A stretch of DNA of 64,000 nucleotides. It comes from Xestospongia muta (taxonomy: Eukaryota > Porifera > Demospongiae > Haplosclerida > Petrosiidae). Shown piece after piece: positions 1-12,019 of the stretch; position 1 is the first letter of the stretch, and every line of letters begins with the position of its first letter. The DNA is taken from NCBI GenBank assembly GCA_963693285.1, contig OY848919.1, forward strand, positions 1,139,594 to 1,203,593. Reading direction: 5' to 3'. A program made the translations under genes and the position numbers. The notes beneath the pieces are model-generated. The model saw only the letters and a program-made list of their open reading frames with translations. It was not told where the DNA came from and ran no database searches.

Positions 1-378
1 AGTATTTAACAGCTTCCTCATCAGTTAAGTCAAGACGAAACTTGTCCTCTACCTAATGGATGAATAGATGGATGAATAGATGGATGGATAAATGGATGGA
101 TAAATGGATGGATAGATGATAGATAGATAGATGGATAAAATACCAACGTACTTTTTGCACTGTTTTGTCTGGTTCCAAAGCAATGTCTGGTACACCGGAG
201 TCCAACATTAATGAGAATAGATTTAGGAAGAGATTGGCTGATCTATCGGGAGAAAGTAGGAATCAATAAGGGAGGAAGAAGAGAGATAAAGTACCTCCGC
301 AATGTTAGAAAGGCATTATAACAATGTTCCCTAAATTGAGTGAACTCTTTACTTGAGGTCCCTCCCATTGCGTCAACC

Positions 379-422
<44 letters not shown>

Positions 423-3400
423 TGACCACATCCCTTATAATTACAATATAAAATACATACCATTTCTTTGCTCAGTCTCATAGGAGGTGGAAAGATCTTT
501 GGGTCACGTCCTAATATATACCCAAAGTCTATGTGGATCAGGTGACCCCATTCTGTCAGCAACAGATTATCTAAATGTCGATCTCCAACACTTAATAAAT
601 AAGTGATCACACAATAACCAGCTAAATGGATTAATTAAAATATAAAGTCATCCATCCATCCGTCAGTACATCCATCCATCCATCCGTCAGTACATCCATC
701 CATCCATCTGTCAGTACATCCATCCATCCATCTGTCAGTACATCCATCCATCCGTCAGTACATCCATCCATTCATCTGTCAGTACATCCATCCATTCATC
801 TGTCAGTGCATCCATTCATCCACCTGTCAGTACATCCATTCATCCATCTATCCATCCATCCATCCATTTATTTATCTTACCACAGCTTTTAATATAAGTA
901 TCCATCATCTCAATGGATATACCATATGGTCCCTTATCAAAAGGGCCATAATTACGAAAGTATGCTTGAATAGATTTATGGGTTGCCAAAATATGAGCTA
1001 CAGCATCAGAATTTGGAACTAGTTGTACAAATCCTAAAAATTTGAATGGAATATCACTCAAAAATAAAGTTATTTGGTTACCATGTTGACCAGAGCAAGC
1101 CAAAACTTTGTATGGAGTTAGTTTCAAGTCTAAATTTTCTCTTCTAAGAAGACGATCAATTAAAGTTATAATTTGAAGAATTAATTGATCCTGTCTCAGA
1201 TCATCACCAAGTTTGAACATAATCTGTGAGAATAGAGACCATTATTATTACTCATTAAGACATACAATATGTATATTATAAGACTCCCCAGATAAACAAA
1301 ACGTATAACAATAATTCATTAGTTTATATTTAAGGAAACCCCACGCCTAAACCTTCTTGAGATAGTACACTGATGATATATTACTTCGCTTAAAAAACAT
1401 TGTGTTTTTTGAACTGAGGTCTCAGTTACCATAGTTACACACATATGCTTACACTGTAAGACCCTCCAGATTTAGTTCTAAAATTAAATCTTGCCGGCAT
1501 TAATGCACTTTTGAACAGAGTGGCTTCTTCTGCTATTATACCTGTCACCTATAACAATAAGATAATTAAGTACATCCAGGTTGCCATGGTTACCTGAATA
1601 TGAGGATCAACAGGTAGACGAATGGGTTCCTTGAATTGTACCAATGTTTTATTGTCTTGTAATGCTGATTGAAGACGTTCCATCTGAATAGATGAATGAA
1701 GAGAGATGAATGGATGGATAAACAAGTCAATGGACAGATAGATTGATAAATGGATGGATAAACAAGTCAATGGACAGATAGATTGATAAATGGATGGATA
1801 GACAAGTCAATGGACAGATAGATTGATAAATGGATGGATAGACAAGTCAATGGACAGATAGATTGATAAATGGATGGATAGACAAGTCAATGGACAGATA
1901 GATTGATAAATGGATGGATAAACAAGTCAATGGACAGATAGATTAATAAATGAATGGATAAACAAGTCAATGGACAGATAGATTAATAAATGGATGGATA
2001 AACAAGTCAATGGACAGATAGATTGATAAATGGATGGATAAACAAGTCAATGGACAGATAGATTGATAAATGGATGAATAGACTCAATGAAAGGAACGAC
2101 ACAAGTAGAATATTTTAATACCATACTCTTTTAATTCGATCATCTTTTGAACTCAAAATGACATTCATTATACTGACTAAATGTTCTACTAATTCTTCTT
2201 GATGACATAACATTGTGTAACGCTTTCTCCATTTAATTTTTGTGCTCTAATTAAAGAATATAATGTAAAATGAATAGTCTACAACAAGTCCTATATATAC
2301 AAATAATACAATATTACTATTGTAAAATTACTTTGGTTCACTTAAATAGAATTAGGTTAATATGACTGTATATATTGTGCATACTGTAGTAACCAAGGCA
2401 ACAACTGACTACCTTAGTGACATTTTATACCAACACATACAAATTATTCATTGATTGAATGTAGGAGTCAGTTACTAGTATTCTTGTAATGCATACACAT
2501 TTACAGCTGCTATATGTTACATGTAATAGACAATATCCTAGTTGATCTAAGTGTAGTGGTCTTGGGATGTGAAACCACTAACTTAACATAAATCTATTAC
2601 TACCCACAACAAAGAGTAGTGCATTAAATAAGATACTACATTAGGTAACGTACATTTTTGAGTTCTTCCAAGAACTTATGACGTATAGCTTCATATTTCT
2701 CCTTGGCCTGTTGGTCTTTGTCTTCTTGACACTCCACTAGAACATACCAATTGAAGTAGTTAGCTAGTTGAGTACTACGACAAGCTCGGGCTATTAAAAA
2801 ACTGGCTAAATCTGGAAACTAAACAATAAATGTTCACTTTGAAGAATGGTGGGACCAACTGGTATAATAACAAACTATGCATCCATTATAACAAACTATT
2901 GATCCATACAACAAACAATACATCCATTATAACAAATTATTGATCCATATAAGAAACTATACATCTATTACAACAAACTATTGATCCATACAACAAACTA
3001 TACATCTATTACAACAAACTATTAATCCATTTCTTACCTCTACATCCATCACAGAAGAGTGCATCATAATACTGCTAGTACCCAAATCTACCGATATTAT
3101 ACTAGTCTCAAGACTACCCAGAGGATTTAAATGCTCCCGAATCGGAGGGGTGTCAGGACTCATGACTCCGCCTTCTTTTCTAGATCCCTCATCATCATCA
3201 CTATCACTATCACTGTTAACAGAATTAACAGTTAATGAAATAAAGCCGGCTTCATCTTCTAAATCTTCCTTAAAAGCGTCTGATAATTGAGCTTCAAGTT
3301 GTGTATGTGTCGCTATTGAAAGGAAATACATGTAAATAATGTCCTGCATTCCTTTAAAAAAATGTAAACAGAAACTTAAACAAATTGTGCATACATTTTT

Positions 3401-4856
3401 AATATGTATGTCCGTATAATACACATACCTTCACTATATGTCTGGTCAGCAGAGAGGGTCGGGGCATTTTCTGATGTTTGTTGTGTCATAAAGTAAGGGA
3501 TTTCATAACGTAGAGCTTGTACCAGTTGTAATAAGTATAACAATAATTCCTCATTGTCAGTACACTGTAGACGTGATATGGCATATTTACGGACGCGTGG
3601 ATCCACAGGGTGCTGAAATTTTGGAGTTAATAGCTCCAGAGAAGTTGCTGGATCAATAGGTTGCCATTTGGCTAACAAGTCGAGAGCTTCATCACTTTCT
3701 TGCTTAGAACTCCAATCCACACATTGTAAAAATTTAGTTAGTGCCTCTTTATCTAACGAGAGATAATAACGAAATTGCCAGACAAGGGATTTCTCATTTG
3801 TAGTTAGGGTCTGTGTGGGTGGATACCTGATAATGGTTTGAAGTCGTGTTTTGATGCTCGGATTTGGTTTGAGTTCTAAGGCGCTAACACCAATACGCAT
3901 ACTGTGAGATAATTTGTGATGTTTAGCTTCAACTAAATTTTCCAAGTTCCAGTCCGGTTCCTGTACAATGCTATAATCGGAAGAGACAACAGTTTCGTCT
4001 AATAACTCTCCATCAGGTTCAAAGAAAACAACACTATATTCGATATTGTCGATATGAAACTTAGAGAACTCTATTGTTAGGTACATGCATTTTGAGTCCC
4101 TCTTCTCTTTTTCGTTTATATGCTCAATCTCACGAAATGTTAACCTGTCTAACCAGTCTACTGACATCATACGACCTTTGCTGTGCTGTTGAACTAGTTT
4201 TGCCAGTCTCTCCATCTCTGACCCCTCTTTCCCAGTCAATTCCCCGGGAGTTGTATTTCTAATACTACAATCAGCTTCAATCCCAGACCAGAGTCTCAAA
4301 TCTCGAAACCCACGTCTCAGGCATCCATAACTACCGAACAAAGAGATAGTAGTCCCACCCACAGGTACTGTTTTACGAGGACCATGTATGTCATAGACGC
4401 TCAGACCTAAGACAGCATTCCTAGGGAGGTCCTTGTAACGTATTGGAAGTTCAATCCATTCGTTCCAGTTCCAGCGTTTCATAAAAGCTTTGTATGCGGT
4501 CCTCACAGGAAGACAAAGAGGTTTTCCATTTGCAAAAACTTGGCATTGTACGTAGAGATCAGAGAACTCTCGGCTGTACTGTCCAGAAAACTGTAATAAA
4601 GGATCGTCAAGCACTGCTCGAATATCTTGTTTTCCTCTTTGACCTTCAAGGGTTCCTCTGTAAACGAGAATACTCAGTATAATTGAGTATTGTATTCCTG
4701 TTCATTAATCCATCCATTTTTCTATCTATTTAATTGTTCACACATATTTTATGAGTGTTTAAAACTAACTCACATCTTAATACGAACAGGTATATCCAAT
4801 TCACACGAATAAACATAGCAAAATTTATCACTCGACTCCTGCAAATAGACAGCCAT
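1..4856 (-). CDS. PIK3C3: Class III phosphatidylinositol 3-kinase (VPS34), 3' end off the window
   Basis: Makes PI3P on endosomes and autophagosome precursors. Exons read on the minus strand: 4856-4774, 4657-3429, 3312-3038, 2818-2654, 2246-2127, 1683-1594, 1548-1453, 1223-881, 621-471, 377-295, 242-152 and 52 to the window edge; all joins have GT-AG borders and keep frame. Exons 1-2 carry the C2 domain ([21 protein letters not shown]) and the start of the helical domain; exon 3 is an acidic serine-rich linker; exon 8 has the kinase N-lobe motif [10 protein letters not shown]; exon 9 has the catalytic loop GDRHLDNLL and the DFG-containing HIDFGYILG. The start [12 protein letters not shown] aligns with the human N-terminus. 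The last C-terminal helix residues are missing only because the window ends. Introns hold three short-unit minisatellites. Shares a 115-bp intergenic region with TIPIN. Confidence 0.96.
60..135. repeat. TGGA/TAGA tetranucleotide-type tandem repeat in a PIK3C3 intron
   Basis: Runs of ATGGATGGATAAA and GATAGATAGATGG lie between the last two visible PIK3C3 exons. It is a simple low-complexity intronic repeat. Confidence 0.85.
645..868. repeat. 20-bp-type minisatellite (CATCCATCCATCYGTCAGTA) in a PIK3C3 intron
   Basis: About ten imperfect copies of a CATCCATC core followed by YGTCAGTA lie between the exon that ends at 881 and the exon that starts at 621. Unit length varies by whole CATC steps, suggesting slippage within a longer unit. 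Confidence 0.9.
1690..2090. repeat. 40-bp minisatellite in a PIK3C3 intron
   Basis: Roughly ten nearly identical 40-bp units built from AACAAGTCAATGGACAGATA and GATTGATAAATGGATGGATA (R variants at one site). The array fills most of the intron between exons at 2246-2127 and 1683-1594. Near-identity of units suggests recent expansion or homogenisation. Confidence 0.95.
2870..3028. repeat. Imperfect AACAAACTATNNATCCATA repeat in a PIK3C3 intron
   Basis: Eight or so degenerate copies of a 19-20-bp unit (for example ACAACAAACTATTGATCCAT) lie in the intron between the exons 3312-3038 and 2818-2654. Low interest on its own, but all larger introns of this gene carry tandem repeats. Confidence 0.75.
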
Positions 4857-4971
4857 TGAAATTTAACCCCTAACAAACAGACACGCCTACTTGTTATCAT
4901 AAACGGCTACCATAGATGATAAATTTTATAATAGCCCGAGGTTATCCAAATTTTTAACCCCTTCTTGACTA
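4857..4971. promoter_or_regulatory. Shared head-to-head promoter of PIK3C3 and TIPIN
   Basis: Only 115 bp separate the two divergent start codons (4856 on minus, 4972 on plus), so both promoters and 5' UTRs must fit here or overlap. No TATA box is convincing. The span is inferred from the flanking starts; no core element is proven. Confidence 0.6.
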
Positions 4972-6539
4972 ATGGCTGTCGATGGTACTGATGAACCATT
5001 ATTTGCAGATGACTTATCTGATTATGAAGATGACGATGAAATTCCACCTCTTCCTCCTCCTGTGGTCCCCCGACCTTTATCCACAACTTATACCCATGAT
5101 ACAGACTTGAGGGTAGGCACCGACTCTCAGACCACACCCACTAGAGGTTAATTCATTATTCATATTTGATTATGGTGTGCTAGTTTTATATGTATACAAG
5201 TACATGTACATAAGTATGAACTGTTAGTTACTCAATATAATGTAATATACCCATTAGATTATATAGTGAACATTCATGTACACATACATCTATTCAGGAG
5301 CAAAGAGGGCAGTGGACAGGGGAGAAGGTGTCACGGACACCACTAATGAACAAGCAAAGAAGGTTCGTAAACCAATGCTAAAATTAAGCGTAGATAAGTA
5401 AGTGTTTGACCATTATTATCATCATATTTCTGAAAGATTATTTGCAGAAAAAGGTCTACCATATTTGACAAAGGAGTTTCCAAAATTAAAATTTAAAGGC
5501 AAAGGACACGAGGTCATTTACATGAGCTTATTATTTATGAATTATTCATAAGTACCTTTATAGGCCTCCGATCTCAAGTACTTATTACAGCAATATGAAC
5601 ATTGGGCTAACAGAGTCTATCCTAAATTTACATTTCATGATTTTATACAGAGAGTAGAAACATTAGGTAGTAAATCAGCAGAATTCAAAGTGAGTATTGA
5701 AATGAGTCTGAATGAGTTAAATGTTATATAGCCACTGGATATACTAACTAACTAAATATTTAAAATGAATGTGTTTACAAAAATGCTAGAAGACTTATGA
5801 CATTATATAAGTCACATTACTTATCAATTTTACAAGTAATTATTCTCTCTATATACAATTAATGTAGTACCATTTTGATTTATGTCAAACCACACCCCCA
5901 GGCATAATATATATGTCATAACTTTCATTTGTTTTGAGTCACTTTTATTTATACTAAGAAACTGTTTAAAAGTAACTCATGTAACTCATGTTATATTGTA
6001 TTACAATACATTATATTATATTGTATTGTATTATATTGTATTACAATACATTATATTGTATTGTATTGTATTGTATTACAATACATTATATTGTATTGTA
6101 TTGTATTGTATTACAATACATTATATTGTATTGTATTATATTGTATTACAATACATTATATTGTATTGTATTGTATTGTATTACAATACATTATATTGTA
6201 TTGTGTTATATTGTATTACACAATGCTGTTATTATATAGAGTCGATTTAGAGAAATGAGACTCCAATCTGCTGGGATAGGTTTACCTGGAGAAGTAGATG
6301 AAGAAACAGCCGAGGGTGAAGAGAGAATGGAAGAAGAAAGAGAGGAGAGAGACACACAAAATAATGAAAATACAGACCCTAATGATGAAGAATCTCATCA
6401 ATTATCACAGACTGAACATACTGAATCAACTCCTAATCCGTGGGACATTGTCCCTGATAATCCCCACCCACCTGATGACATTATAGACACTATAGACAAC
6501 CCATATGAAGATATTGATGATATATTAGATGATTTATAA
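4972..6539 (+). CDS. TIPIN: TIMELESS-interacting protein, fork protection complex subunit
   Basis: Partner of TIMELESS at replication forks (Csm3/Swi3 family), nuclear. Exons 4972-5146, 5298-5397, 5437-5512, 5564-5689 and 6240-6539 join in frame to a protein of about 258 aa. An acidic N-terminus ([18 protein letters not shown]) matches the acidic/proline start of animal TIPINs; exons 2-4 hold the Swi3 domain ([49 protein letters not shown]). The last exon encodes a highly acidic tail rich in E, D and N that ends at TAA 6537-6539. A conserved RPA-binding element was not clearly identified. The start codon follows a short AT-rich leader and lies 115 bp from the divergent PIK3C3 start. The fourth intron is expanded by a palindromic tandem repeat. 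Confidence 0.92.
5988..6225. repeat. Palindromic ATTGTATTACAATACATTAT tandem repeat in TIPIN intron 4
   Basis: About six copies of a roughly 30-40-bp unit made of TATTGTATTACAATACATTA plus variable TTGTA runs. Each unit contains the perfect inverted repeat TATTGTATTACAATACA-type core, so single strands could fold as serial hairpins. Confidence 0.9.
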
Positions 6540-7041
6540 AACAATATCACCCTTCTGTAATTAATGCCCACCTTTTTTCAATTATTTTATAACATATATC
6601 ATTAAATAAATCATTAGTGTTTACAAGACTAATAGCAGACTGTACAGGTATAGGTATGAGACTAACACATGGACATGAGACCATACATGTATCAGAATGA
6701 TTGAAAACGAGCACGAGACTCATTCAGAAATCAGAACAGAATAAAATATTCTCATTTATATTCTCTAAATCACAAAACTCTTATTATGTTATATGAATAA
6801 AATTATTACTTGTTTTAAAAGATCAACATAATTTTACAACACAATGTTTTAACCAAACATCACTGACTGTATAATTGACAAATCTGAAAACAAACTAGAA
6901 ATGTTTTAATATTATCTTCTCATGTATTATATGTAACACAGTGCATGTATAATATGGATTGAGTGTGCATGTATTTGGGAGAAGTTATGTGCTACAATTA
7001 TAGCAGTCCCTCTGACGAGGAGAGGATTATATCAAAACAAT
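6540..7041. other. Convergent 3' intergenic region, no gene seen
   Basis: Lies between the stop of TIPIN (plus) and the stop of the NDFIP-like gene (minus). AATAAA-like hexamers occur near 6604-6610 and 6793-6798 and could serve polyadenylation. Nothing else is supported. Confidence 0.5.
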
Positions 7042-9663
7042 TCACGGAATAATGTTATTCTCATTTCGAGCAGGTGTAGGTCGAGATTGACAGAAGACAG
7101 AGATACCACGAGCAAACAGAAATAAACCTAAATAATAATATAAGATAGTTCTCTTTCTAACACATCATGTATTCTCCATCCAATCACCCATTCACATGGT
7201 ACATCACCTATTATTAACCCTCACTACACTCTGCATGGGTAAGGGTTACAGTAGTGTGTGTGTGTGTTATCAGGCAATGTACTTTGAACAAAATCAAACA
7301 ATAGCATTTACAACTACCAAACTATTTATTTATTAATTTACCCATGAATCCTAGAATCCAGAACAACAATCTCACAAAAGAGTACGTCCCCTTGGTACAG
7401 TTATTAGAGTATTCGGCAGCTGAGTCAGAATAATAATCATCTAAACACATTTGGTTTGCTATCGTTGAGAAATAAGTTGGATGAAACTAGATTTAAAAAC
7501 AAGTTAAACAGGTTTATCAGGTCAAGAGACTCCTTACTTCTACAATGATTGTTTTGAGAACTAACGAAAGACCCAGACCAGCTGCAGCTCCAGACTGAGC
7601 TGCAACTGTTGTTGCTAGGCAACACGATATTAGGTAGCCCAACCAAGAAAATATGAAGCATCCTATAGAAGTGATTATAAACAAGTCATGTGACTAAACT
7701 GACTATCACATGAACACATAGATAATATCATGTGATTAATGTTAGTGTTGTTTAGTCATCTATTAGCTAAAACCATGTTATATATAAAGTAATTTTAGTA
7801 AATATGCATAAAATTTTGTTAACTAAATATCTTATGTACACATTGAAATGTGTGATATCCTACACAACTAACTATCAATGTAGCTGAAGTTCACAATGTA
7901 CTTAACACACATACACACATCAGGGTTCATACAGGATTTGAACTTTGGGGAAGGGGGAAATTCGGTCAATTCTCCTCTTATGTCCCAGTATTGTACTATA
8001 TATGCATGTTTTATTAAAACTAATAAAACACATCTATGTAGTTGACTATCTAATTACAATCTTGAATACTTAATGAAGGTTACAATAAAAGGACCTCCAT
8101 TAACAGATGTTGACTATAATACAATAATGGATATTGCCAAATAAAAAATTGGTGTATTGAACTTTAGATTTAATAATAATAAAATATATATATGGAAAAT
8201 TCTTGGGGGGGAGAGGAGGGATATCCCAGGGCTCCCCCCTGTATGAACCCCATACATGTTTATATGTATGTACCTACTATAATGTACATGGTATGATACT
8301 ATAGAAGTTACAGTTGTTACTGTTCTCTTAATTTAATTACTTTACCTCAAACCTCAAACCAAAGCCACTACAAAATTCTATTACTAAATTACAAGGTCTA
8401 AACTCTGATCTTTTTGAGTCATATCAATGTCATGTGACTGTCATGTGAGTATGATAAATTAGATAACATACCCATAAAGAAGGAAATAAATTCAAGCCAT
8501 GTTCCTACGGGCCTCTCTGATTGACGAGTCACAATTCTTACTGTTCCTTCAAGTCTGTCAGTATATTCTAACACGCCCTCTTTCTATAATGATATTCATG
8601 AGCAGTTATTAAGTTATTAATAATAAACAACAATATATTATTAAAGCTCATCATGTTATTGTCATAAATACCTCATATTTCTCTGATTGTTCATAAGATG
8701 GTAAAGGCATAGCAGTGTCCATTACATATTGTGTAGGGATTGCTATGGCAACAGAACAAAAATGCAATAACAACAATGATGTAATCTTAAGACCGCCCAT
8801 TAATTAGGCATAAATACCAGCTGGAACAACTTGTATCGTACATATTGTTGAATAAGGTGGTATATAACTTATCCATCATACTTTTAATCTACATGTACAT
8901 GTCATTAAACATGTACTAGGTATAAACTGATGGTTAACTAAAGTCCATTATTTACTATCTCATACAGTATTATTTGTCAATTAACAAGTAATAAATTAAA
9001 AAAAAACACTAACACACTCTGTGTCTGTTTTCTATAATAAAGGGCTCTTTATAGAGAATAACTTACTACTGCAGTTATACAAGAAATAACAACCTGTTTG
9101 ACAGGATATACTGCTCATGATGTAATTATTTATACTAACATAAAAATTATAAACGTCTGCTATATAATATTGTAAAGTTTAGGCATTGCTTTCTTTTCTT
9201 ATACTGGTTACATGTATCTCATCAGTAATGGACTGGGTATGAGTCTACGTGTGATGGACTTAGAACGAGTCTATTAGTCATGGACTGGGCATGAGTCTAC
9301 GTGTGATGGACTTAGAACAAGTCTATTAGTCATGGACTGGGTATGAGTCTACGTGTGATGGACTTAGTACAAGTCTATTAGTCATGGACTGGGTATAAGT
9401 CTAAGCATAGTCAATATCTATGGAGTACAAGTGCCATACTGGGTTATCATTGTATTAATTACCACATCAACTGACAAACAAAATGAACTAACCAGCTTTC
9501 ATTGGTTCATAAGCAGGTGGAGGGATTGTAGGATATAACTGCTCTCCTTCTAATTCATCATCTGGAGCCTTTAAAAAAAATGTCACACGTTATTATATTG
9601 ATCAAGTAATGTTTATCTCACCAATAATGGCTTCTCTTCGTATTTCTGTTCTCTTTCCGCCAT
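7042..9663 (-). CDS. NDFIP: NEDD4-family-interacting (NDFIP-type) membrane adaptor
   Basis: NDFIP proteins sit in Golgi/endosomal membranes and recruit and activate NEDD4-family ubiquitin ligases through PY motifs. Exons on minus: 9663-9622, 9568-9493, 8742-8672, 8583-8472, 7662-7538, 7486-7342 and 7127-7042; phases agree at every join. The cytosolic N-terminus carries PPPAYEP (a PPxY motif) and MPLPSYEQSE (an LPxY motif), as in the family. Three hydrophobic segments follow: FISFFMGCFIFSWLGYL, GAAAGLGLSLVLKTIIV and FVRLLFWILGFMGLFLFA. An extracellular/lumenal stretch with YYSDSAAEYSNN precedes the last one. The protein ends RNENNIIP at TGA 7044-7042. About 180 aa, slightly shorter than vertebrate NDFIP1. 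Divergently paired with RFC3. Orthology to NDFIP1 versus NDFIP2 cannot be decided. Confidence 0.85.
9222..9412. repeat. 52-bp tandem repeat in NDFIP intron 2
   Basis: Three full copies and a partial one of a 52-bp unit containing GGACTGGGTATGAGTCTACG and TGATGGACTTAG; GACTGGG recurs at 9231, 9283, 9335 and 9387. Confidence 0.93.
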
Positions 9664-9881
9664 ACTCCAGCTTTGTAGAGACCAACGGTTTTCCTTTGTT
9701 TGTGCAAAGACAAGTTATGACTTGTCAGCAAGATGTTGATCACGTGATCGAACGATTGCATCAGATGATTAGTATACGGAGTTAATTGAATTATTTGCCA
9801 ATATTATTTCTATACAAATTTCAGGATATTTCCGTTTACTTATATAGTCGTAATAAACCCACGTGGAATTGAGTAAGGGAG
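9664..9881. promoter_or_regulatory. Shared head-to-head promoter of NDFIP and RFC3
   Basis: 218 bp lie between divergent start codons. A CCGTTTACTTATATAG stretch and GATCACGTGATC (an E-box palindrome, at 9738-9749) are visible; the E-box role is inferred only from its sequence. Confidence 0.55.
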
Positions 9882-11677
9882 ATGAGCTTGTGGGTGGACA
9901 AGTACAGGCCGACCAGCCTCAGCAAGTTGGATTTCCATAAAGAACAGGCTGGCAATTTAAAACGTCTAGTAAGTGTTAGAAAATTTTCAAAAAATCTTTT
10001 AATTAGTCTATGATTAGGTCCAAAGTGGGGACTTCCCCCATTTACTTCTCTATGGACCGTCAGGTGCTGGTAAGAAGACCAGAATGGTCTGTATTTTAAG
10101 GGAACTGTATGGTGCTGGTATAGAGAAGCTACGTATTGAACACATGGAATTTATAGTATGTCATTACATAATATATACTACCTATACTTTATCTTAACCA
10201 CACCCATATATATATATAGCCATAATAACCACACCCATATAACCCTAATAATACACATGTCTAGAGTACCAGCAATGAAATATCATACTTTAATATGAAA
10301 TTAATAGATCTACATCTAAGGTCAAAGGTATAAAGTCTAGAGTTTAAAGTTAAAGTACATAGGTGATTATATGAATAGTAAAAGCCCCTCCTACTAATTC
10401 ATAGCTAATTAATAATTTATTTTTTGTTTTTAGACTCCATCCAAAAAGAAGGTAGAGATATCTACAATAGCCAGTAACTATCATATTGAAATGAACCCCA
10501 GGTATATACCAGTGTGTCCCCATAATATCATATATTATATATTGTTGTATTAGTGATGCTGGTATACATGATCGTGTTGTTATAATGGAATTACTAAAAG
10601 AAGTAGCTCAGTCTCATTCCATTGATACTAGCCATAGAGAATTTAAAGGTAATCCATTCATTCAGCCATTTGTCTATCTTCCTAATTATTTATGTTTTCA
10701 TCTCTCATCCATTCATCCATTTTATAGTTGTTATTCTAACAGAGATAGACAGGTTAACAAAGGATGCACAACATGCTCTAAGAAGAACAATGGAGAAATA
10801 CACATCATCATGTCGACTTATTTTACTGTGTAATTCTACTAGTAAAGTAATACCAGCTATTAAAAGTAGATGTTTAGGAATAAGAATACCCGCCCCCACA
10901 ATTGATGAGGTTAAGAAATTGAATATTTTGAACAATAGTTTATTAACAAGATTTATTTAGATATGTGGTGTTCTACAGTTTGTATGTCGTAAAGAGTCTT
11001 TATCTCTACCTGCTGAGCTTGCTAAAAGGATTGCAGAAAAATCAGAAAGAAATTTACGAAAGGCAATACTTCTTTGTGAAGCTTGTAGAGTACAACAGTT
11101 AGTGATAAATCTATCTCTCCATCAACCCTTCCATATTGTGTAGATATCCATTCTCTGCTGATCAAAATATACCAGATTGTGAGTGGGAACTTTTCTTACA
11201 TGAAACAGCTACAATGATTATTGAAGAACAAACTCCTAGAAGGTATAATATGGATGAATAAATGGATGAATAAATGAATTGATGGATGGATGGACAAATA
11301 AAGTATGTAATTAATTAATGTAGATATGATGAGATATAATAGGAGTACTTTATATTTAGATTACTTGATGTAAGAGGTCGATATTATGAACTCCTAACTC
11401 ACTGTATTCCACCTGATGTTATATTCAAGGTAAATACATCAATTATTATAACATAATGTTGTACTCCATTCATTTTGTATCTTAGCATTTGTTAGCTGAA
11501 CTAATTATTAATTGTGATGGTTCATTAAAAGCTAATGTTATTCAATTAGCTGCACAATATCAACATCAAGTACAGCTGGGTACTAAAGCTATCTTCCACT
11601 TGGAGGCATTTACCGCCAAATTTATGAGACTTTATAAACAATTTTTGGAAGAAGGACTTGCAGATATGATGTTTTGA
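9882..11677 (+). CDS. RFC3: Replication factor C subunit 3 (clamp loader small subunit)
   Basis: Small AAA+ subunit of the PCNA clamp loader, nuclear. Nine exons join in frame: 9882-9968, 10018-10155, 10434-10501, 10554-10648, 10728-10909, 10979-11097, 11144-11242, 11360-11429, 11486-11677. The protein (about 350 aa, normal for RFC3) starts [10 protein letters not shown], has Walker [10 protein letters not shown] in exon 2, a TEIDRLT Walker-B region and the ALRRTMEKY and CNSTSKVIP motifs in exon 5, and ends with the collar helices [14 protein letters not shown] and GLADMMF. Every exon matches the family without gaps. This is the intact copy: a partial second copy at 59.7-61.5 kb has lost its start, and exon 4 alone occurs again at 27.1 kb. 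Confidence 0.96.
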
Positions 11678-12019
11678 CAATATATTTAACCCCTTAGTCA
11701 CAGTATTTAACCCTCACAGTTCTTTATTTTAAAAATAACTACATGTTCAATAAATTATAATAAAGTCACAAAATAATAACATTATTATCTCACTAGTCAC
11801 ATGATAATCATGTGTTGTATAAAGTTGAGATAGTATACATTAGTATATGGTATCTATCTGTCTTTGTTGAATGATAACTTCTATATATTATTATAAACTG
11901 GCTATCTTCTCTTCATAACCTTTGATGTTCAACTTAACATTGTTAAAATGTATTTGTCTGTTTGTTTATCTATACATCCATCTACTGTCTATCCATTCAT
12001 CCATTAATCCTTACATTGA
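11678..12019. other. RFC3 3' flank, no gene seen
   Basis: AT-rich; contains a probable AATAAA near 11749-11754 for RFC3 polyadenylation. The same stretch is present after the second RFC3 copy. No coding exon could be supported. Confidence 0.5.

Noticed and set aside
5882..6250. Overlapping plus-strand frames of Tyr/Ile/Val/Leu repeats
   Set aside because: They come from the ATTGTA tandem repeat in TIPIN intron 4 and are not coding.
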